Part shown: positions 20,070 to 21,126 of the stretch, piece after piece
Layout of the letters: each line of letters begins with the position of its first letter
Position numbering within the stretch: position 1 is the first letter of the stretch
NCBI GenBank assembly: GCA_030064795.1
Contig: JASJEI010000217.1
Span: 1-21,126, forward strand
Length of the DNA stretch: 21,126 bases
Reading direction: 5' to 3'
Origin: Pleurocapsa sp. MO_226.B13
GTDB taxonomy: Bacteria; Cyanobacteriota; Cyanobacteriia; Cyanobacteriales; Xenococcaceae
Made by a program: the position numbers and the translations under genes
Notes under the pieces: generated by a model
What the model was told of the DNA's origin: nothing
Seen by the model: the letters and a program-made list of their open reading frames with translations, nothing else
The model's database searches: none

Positions 20070-20423
20070 TTAATCGCTAAAAATCATCTTCAAAGCGATC
20101 GACAGTAGTGCCACACCAAAAACTTTTTCTAAAACTTTACTAGGCAAAACCACCGCAATTTTAGCTCCCAATAAACTTCCTAAAACAAAACCCAAGCAAA
20201 TTAAACCTGCTGCTTTTAAATTGACATATCCTTGTTGGTAATAAGTCCACGCAGCTAAGATTCCGATGGGCGGAACTAATAGCCCTAAAGTTGTTCCTTG
20301 TGCTTCTTGTTGAGAAAAGCCAAACATAAAGATAAGAGAGGGAACGATAATGACTCCACCCCCAATTCCAATCAATCCACTGAGAATTCCCGCTAATAAG
20401 CCTAAAAATGTATAAAGTATCAT
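20070..20423 (-). CDS. TauE/SafE-family permease, half-size
   Basis: About 117 residues starting at ATG 20423 (MILYTFLGLLAG); upstream codons to 20492 are probably not used, as they lack hydrophobic or family sequence. It contains one TauE/SafE repeat: the glycine-rich SGLIGIGGGVIIVPSLIF (about 14-32), then QEAQGTTLGLLVPPIG and a final pair of helices (VLGSLLGAKIAVVLPSKVLEKVFG). Full proteins of this family have about 240-260 residues and two such repeats. Half-size forms occur in cyanobacteria and may dimerise. Family members export sulfite, sulfoacetate or other organic anions; the substrate here is unknown. No frameshift is apparent, so this looks like a natural short form. Confidence 0.78.
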   Translation of the reverse strand: MILYTFLGLLAGILSGLIGIGGGVIIVPSLIFMFGFSQQEAQGTTLGLLVPPIGILAAWTYYQQGYVNLKAAGLICLGFVLGSLLGAKIAVVLPSKVLEKVFGVALLSIALKMIFSD

Positions 20424-20552
20424 CTCGCCAACTAATTTAATCGTATGTCCGCCAAGTTTTACGCTATAAATAGCGTTACATAGAGTCAGCATACTTGCAG
20501 ATTCTTAATATCAGGTAAAAGAATAAATGGCGATCGCCCTAAAACTCCAATA

Positions 20553-20832
20553 TTAGTTGTTAGTCATTAAAGCTAATACGAAAAGCCAAAGTTTCTTGGG
20601 GTGATGGTCTTGTTTAGCACCGCGAACCTTGGGAGTATAGTTAATCACCTCACCGTCAGTAAGTTCATGGCGATCGCTGTAGTTAACGATTTGGGTGATT
20701 CGATCATCTTATACGTCGAGCGTTGTTTCTTGTCCGATTGCTGTCTCAACGCCTAATAGCATTTGCTGGTGCTGTAGCGAATAAGCTAGATACGGTCAGT
20801 AAAGAAGCTACTAGTAGATTTCTTAGTTTCAT
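20553..20832 (-). pseudogene. Decayed gene for a small secreted protein
   Basis: ATG 20832, with TAGGA upstream, starts a clean signal peptide: MKLRNLLVASLLTVSSLFAT followed by APANA. A one-base shift then moves the frame to LLGVETAIGQETTLDV, where a TAA interrupts. The same frame continues as DDRITQIVNYSDRHELTDGE, VINYTPKVRGAKQDHH and PKKLWLFVLALM before a stop at 20555-20553. The spacing of these parts in one line suggests a protein of about 90 residues that has acquired a frameshift and a nonsense codon. I do not recognise the family. A sequencing error could account for the frameshift but not also for the stop. Confidence 0.5.
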
Positions 20833-20884
20833 TGTTTTAATTCCTATCGTTAGTTTGATTGATTGTTTTTATTAATTAGTTGGT

Positions 20885-20900
20885 TGGCGGGAGGGCCCGC
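20885..20900. repeat. GC hairpin GGCGGG-AGGG-CCCGCC
   Basis: A perfect 6-bp all-GC stem with a 4-nt loop lies upstream of the decayed secreted-protein gene. It has no T-run on either strand, so it is not a typical terminator. The remaining right edge (20901-21126) shows only HIP1 sites and AT-rich sequence. Confidence 0.5.
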
Positions 20901-21126
20901 CTAGAACAGTTAGATTGAGAATAAAATTATGAAAGTATTTATAGAATTGACCTGGAAATGGCGGGTCACAATTGAGGTGGAAATTGCCTAAATTTGCCAG
21001 TTAAGTACTTTAGCAAAATTAATTGTATATTTTTTGCTAAAGTTTTAGATGATTAATTAAATAGCGATTACGCCCCCCGAACGAGCGATCGCTATAGATA
21101 AGTGCAGGGAAAATAAATCTAAAATG

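Noticed and set aside
1..21126. tRNA, rRNA or CRISPR loci
   Set aside because: None recognised by reading both strands; a tRNAscan or CRISPR finder run would settle this.

Overview
The window looks like a chromosomal segment of a cyanobacterium. It carries very many HIP1 octamers (GCGATCGC), in and between genes, and has moderate to low GC. Its genes include an NblA-like phycobilisome-degradation protein, a glutamine synthetase inactivating factor of the IF17 (GifB) type under a glutamine riboswitch, a BioY homologue, a cyanobacterial/plastid-type membrane protein and a cyanobacterial HNH protein. A unicellular or baeocyte-forming lineage such as Pleurocapsales/Stanieria would fit, but the genus is inference only.

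Left end (1-3650): an island of toxin-antitoxin (TA) genes and debris. It holds a truncated HTH antidote gene, a complete higB-higA-like pair with a dyad operator over its promoter, a stand-alone antitoxin-like gene carrying an in-frame interspersed repeat, a 57-bp relic of the same antidote family, an intact hicB-hicA pair, and a three-gene minus-strand cassette. That cassette runs DUF433 antitoxin, then a toxin whose N-terminal half is DUF5615 (PIN-like) and whose C-terminal half is BrnT, then BrnA. This apparent DUF5615::BrnT hybrid, flanked by the antitoxins of both parents, is the most unusual object here.

Middle (3660-16000): mostly single-copy housekeeping or accessory genes. They are a multi-pass membrane protein, a LysR regulator divergent from an FMN-dependent NADH-azoreductase-like gene and a beta-hydroxyacid dehydrogenase, a small membrane protein, bioY, hisC, nblA, gloA, rsmD, sixA, a DHH/DHHA1 phosphoesterase, an HNH endonuclease and alr. 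Gene relics (transaldolase-like, Uma2-like) and interspersed repeats lie in the gaps around 7.7 kb and 9.1-9.4 kb.

16.0-17.9 kb: a scarred region with several strong inverted repeats, an ISAs1-family transposase remnant (5' truncated, frameshifted, with an in-frame stop) and a 5'-truncated DUF389 gene that abuts it directly. This looks like a deletion scar left by IS activity.

17.9-21.1 kb: a HAD-IIB phosphatase, the riboswitch-gifB-terminator unit, a secreted TPR protein, a half-size TauE/SafE permease and a decayed gene for a small secreted protein. nblA (nitrogen-starvation bleaching) and gifB (nitrogen-excess brake on glutamine synthetase) both touch nitrogen status, but they lie 8 kb apart and are not an operon.
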